From NCBI GenBank assembly GCA_026706505.1, contig JAPOYQ010000512.1, positions 1 through 9,260 on the forward strand: a stretch of DNA of 9,260 nucleotides, written 5' to 3'. Below are positions 7,361 to 9,260 of the stretch, piece by piece (position 1 is the stretch's first letter; each line of letters starts with the position of its first letter). The DNA comes from Gemmatimonadota bacterium. Its GTDB lineage: Bacteria > Latescibacterota > UBA2968 > UBA8231. A program made the translations under genes and the position numbers. Below the pieces are notes generated by a model that was not told where the DNA came from, searched no databases, and saw only the letters and a program-made list of their open reading frames with translations.

Positions 7361-7366
7361 CACCTC
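7361..7366 (-). promoter_or_regulatory. Ribosome binding site supporting the GTG start of the SDR gene
   Basis: GAGGTG on the minus strand ends 4 bases before GTG 7356 and pairs with the 3' end of 16S rRNA in the usual register. It lies between the palindromic element and the start codon, so the element is in the untranslated leader or intercistronic RNA. Confidence 0.65.
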
Positions 7367-7405
7367 TCAGTGGTTAGGGGCGCAGGCGGGATGCCGCACC
7401 CGGAT

Positions 7406-7471
7406 TGTAGGGGCAACCCTCGTGGTTGCCCAAGCCCTAAAGCAAGGGCGTCCACAAGGGACGCCCCTACA
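7406..7471. repeat. 66-bp palindromic double-hairpin element (MITE- or REP-like)
   Basis: Two 26-bp inverted halves (7406-7431 and 7446-7471, 21 of 26 positions matching) surround a 14-base centre. The ends are TGTAGGGGC and its complement. Each half also folds alone into a perfect 8-bp hairpin with a 5-base loop: GGGCAACC/GGTTGCCC at 7411-7431 and GGGCGTCC/GGACGCCC at 7446-7466. Four of the five differences between halves are paired changes that keep both stems. It lies in the 110-base gap between the transporter ATPase and SDR genes and supplies the ATPase stop codon. I recall GTAGGGGCGACC...GGTCGCCCCTAC repeats dispersed through genomes of several uncultured phyla, so this is probably one copy of a dispersed family. 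No clear target duplication is visible. Confidence 0.85.
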
Positions 7472-8951
7472 TGGGTAGGGCGCTGGCCAAAAGTTTTTCC
7501 GGCGTGGCCTCGGTTCGTTCATATTCAGCGGCGATCCGTCCCTCGCGCATCACGTACACCCGGTCGCACAACCCCAGAATTTCGGGCATTTCCGAGGAGA
7601 GGACCACGATTGCCAGTCCTTGACGCGCCAGCCCGTCTAGCAATTGATAAATCTCGGCTTTGGCACCGACATCGATTCCTCGGGTCGGCTCGTCGACGAG
7701 CAGCACTCGCAAGTTTTCCTTGAGCAGCCAGCGGGCCAGCAGTGCCTTTTGCTGATTGCCGCCGCTGAGCCGCGCGATGGTCTGCTCTTGGTCGGGGGGA
7801 CGCAGGCGCAGGCGCGCGACGAGTGCGCCGACTTGCTGCCGCTCCACTCCTACCTGCACGTGGCCGGCACGGCAGAATTGCTCTAAGGCCGCGACGCTCG
7901 CGTTTGCGCGCACGCTCTGCTGCGCGAAAAGGCCGTCGGCCCGGCGATCCTCTGGCACTAGTCCTAACCCGAGGGTGCGTGCCTGCGGCGGCGCGTTCGC
8001 CGGTACGGCGACTCCGTCGATGGTAATGGTTCCGGCGCGGCGGCGATCTGCGCCCATCACGGCTCGCGCTAGTTCCGTCCGTCCCGCGCCCATCAGACCG
8101 GAAAACCCGACGATTTCCCCAGCGCACACCCGGAAGGAAATATCCTGCACCCGGTCTGTGGTCAACCCCTCCACTTCTAGCGCACACGGCCCCGGTGTAC
8201 GGTCGGCCGCGGGAAAACCCTGCCCCAACTCCCGCCCGACCATCAGGGCGATAAGCTGCTCTTCGTCGAGGTCGGCGGCCTGTTCGCAGGCGACGCGCTC
8301 TCCGTCGCGCAAGACCGTTACCCGGTCGGCCAAGGTCATGACTTCGGCGAGCTTGTGCGATACATAGACCACGCCGACGCCCCCCGCCTTGAGCCGGGCG
8401 ATGAGCGCAAAGAGCTTGTCGATCTCGCGCGTACTCAGGGCCGAGGTTGGCTCGTCCATGATGATTACTTGGGCGTCGCACGCCAGCGCCCGCGCGATCT
8501 CGACCAATTGCTGCGCGGCCACGCCGAGGTGGCCGACCTTGGTCTGCGGATCGACCGCTAGCCCGACCTCGTCCAATAGCGTTGCCGAAGCAGCGTAGAG
8601 CGCATTCCACTGGACGCGCCCACCGCGCCCGTGCGGTAAGCGACCGAAGAACAGATTCTCGGCGACTGACAGCGAGGGGACTAACTCTAACTCTTGGTAA
8701 ACGACCGCAAGGCCGTGGTCTATGGCTTGGCGCGGATGGCGGATATCTACGGGACGACCCGCGATCTGGTAGTGGCCCTGGTCGCGGTGGTACACGCCAG
8801 CCGCAATTTTGATCAAGGTGCTCTTGCCCGCGCCGTTTTCGCCGACCAGCGCGTGGACTTCTCCTGGCAGCACTGCAAAGTCAACGCCCTTGAGCGCATA
8901 GACGCCGGGGAAGCGCTTGTGGATGTCTTCTAGGGACAGTAGCGGCGTCAT
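7467..8951 (-). CDS. Sugar ABC transporter ATP-binding protein, two-domain RbsA/MglA type
   Basis: The product has 494 residues, the usual length for these fused double ATPases that power import of ribose, galactose, xylose and related sugars. Domain 1 has Walker A GENGAGKST at 37-45, Q-loop around Gln86, Walker B VIIMDEP at 162-168 and His199. Its signature is LGVAAQQ at 142-148, a little unlike the usual LSVAxQQ. Domain 2 has the degenerate Walker A GLMGAGRTE at 285-293, signature LSGGNQQ at 395-401, Walker B VLLVDEP at 416-422, and Glu454 where a canonical H-loop His would be. The Arg in the second Walker A and SSE are normal for the family, in which only one site is fully catalytic. The start ATG 8951 overlaps the permease stop by 4 bases (ATGA) and has no clear Shine-Dalgarno site, so translation is probably coupled. 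The last codon and stop lie in the palindromic element. No binding-protein gene is in view, so the sugar is unknown. Confidence 0.95.
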   Translation of the reverse strand: MTPLLSLEDIHKRFPGVYALKGVDFAVLPGEVHALVGENGAGKSTLIKIAAGVYHRDQGHYQIAGRPVDIRHPRQAIDHGLAVVYQELELVPSLSVAENLFFGRLPHGRGGRVQWNALYAASATLLDEVGLAVDPQTKVGHLGVAAQQLVEIARALACDAQVIIMDEPTSALSTREIDKLFALIARLKAGGVGVVYVSHKLAEVMTLADRVTVLRDGERVACEQAADLDEEQLIALMVGRELGQGFPAADRTPGPCALEVEGLTTDRVQDISFRVCAGEIVGFSGLMGAGRTELARAVMGADRRRAGTITIDGVAVPANAPPQARTLGLGLVPEDRRADGLFAQQSVRANASVAALEQFCRAGHVQVGVERQQVGALVARLRLRPPDQEQTIARLSGGNQQKALLARWLLKENLRVLLVDEPTRGIDVGAKAEIYQLLDGLARQGLAIVVLSSEMPEILGLCDRVYVMREGRIAAEYERTEATPEKLLASALPM

Positions 8952-9260
8952 GTCGGAGGGGCGAGCAGCCGCCGCAAGAGGCTTTGCTTGCGCCGGGTGT
9001 CCAGATACACGGCGAGGATAATTACTGCGCCGCGCGCAATGTCGTGGTAGAAGGACGACACGTTCAACAGCACCAAGCCGTTGGAGAGCACCGTCAGAAT
9101 CAGGATGCCGATAAAAGCACCGCCGAGCGTACCCACGCCGCCCGTCAGGCTGATGCCGCCCAAAATCACCGCGGCGATCACCTGCAACTCAAACCCTAGG
9201 CCGGCATTCGGCTGCCCGGAGTTGAGGCGCGAGGCCAAGATAAAGGCACTCAGTGCCGCC
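8948..9260 (-). CDS. Sugar ABC transporter permease, RbsC type, C-terminal 103 residues only
   Basis: The frame is open to the window edge, so the N-terminal part of this inner-membrane permease is outside. The visible protein begins AALSAFILASRLNSGQPNAG, a stretch typical of ribose-type permeases (BPD_transp_2 family). It continues through the conserved AVILGGISLTGGVGTLGGAFIG segment, which contacts the ATPase in this family. Two hydrophobic membrane segments follow (about FIGILILTVLSNGLVLL and GAVIILAVYL), then a basic tail, RRKQSLLRRLLAPPT, on the cytoplasmic side. The stop overlaps the ATPase start by 4 bases, the hallmark of a single operon. A TTG at 9238 could be read as a start, but the upstream residues are clearly part of the same protein, so I treat it as internal. 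The substrate is not determined. Confidence 0.92.
   Translation of the reverse strand, partial: AALSAFILASRLNSGQPNAGLGFELQVIAAVILGGISLTGGVGTLGGAFIGILILTVLSNGLVLLNVSSFYHDIARGAVIILAVYLDTRRKQSLLRRLLAPPT

Noticed and set aside
7357..7455. N-terminal extension of the SDR gene starting at 7455
   Set aside because: It would translate the palindromic element, has no family resemblance, and the Rossmann start with its own GAGGTG site lies at GTG 7356.
7525..8610. 361-codon open frame on the minus strand overlapping the transporter ATPase
   Set aside because: It is a frame shadow of a G+C-rich gene, with an Arg/Gly/Ala-rich low-complexity translation and no recognisable domain.
7467..8951. Degenerate second ATPase domain (Arg in Walker A, Glu in the H-loop) as a sign of decay
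   Set aside because: These changes are normal for RbsA/MglA-type ATPases, where one of the two sites is non-canonical; all other motifs are intact.
8948..9238. Complete small membrane protein starting at TTG 9238
   Set aside because: The reading frame continues to the window edge with permease-like sequence (AALSAFI), so this is the C-terminus of a truncated permease.

Overview
The window looks like bacterial chromosomal DNA of the kind found in environmental or metagenome-assembled genomes. There are no plasmid, phage or transposase genes and no RNA genes that I can see. The gene mix (a DUF5916 barrel protein, a non-secreted GGT-like Ntn hydrolase, an enolase-superfamily dehydratase, a ribose-type sugar ABC transporter) plus a palindromic GTAGGGGC...GCCCCTAC repeat reminds me of poorly cultured groups such as Latescibacterota or Poribacteria. 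That assignment is only an impression.

Left part (1-3415, + strand, about 48-55% G+C in hand-counted samples). The 3' end of a subtilisin-family serine peptidase with HEAT-like repeats is followed 1 base later by a complete gene for a CBM9-like/DUF5916 protein, predicted to be exported and probably a beta-barrel. The two probably form an operon. The DUF5916 gene converges on the next gene with one base between stop codons.

Middle (3417-4685, - strand). A complete enolase-superfamily sugar-acid dehydratase gene (about 43-50% G+C) is followed, on its 5' side, by a short array of four 22-bp tandem repeats. Each repeat carries the 15-bp hairpin GGGTGAAAATCACCC. The array coincides with a sharp rise in G+C to about 65-70%.

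Right part (4687-9260, - strand, G+C rich). In transcription order: the end of a ribose-type ABC permease, a double-domain sugar ABC ATPase (4-base stop/start overlap with the permease), a 66-bp two-hairpin palindromic element, an extended-SDR NAD-dependent sugar epimerase/dehydratase, and a GGT-like threonine hydrolase. The last two are 24 bases apart. All five genes from the permease to the dehydratase point the same way.

How they may work together (inference): the transporter imports a sugar or sugar-like conjugate, the SDR acts on the nucleotide sugar or free sugar, the Ntn hydrolase cleaves an amide whose acyl part is not a normal gamma-glutamyl group, and the dehydratase acts on a resulting aldonic acid. 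The most unusual items are the hairpin array on a composition boundary, the double-hairpin element with compensated base changes, and the altered substrate-pocket residues in the GGT-like and enolase-superfamily enzymes.
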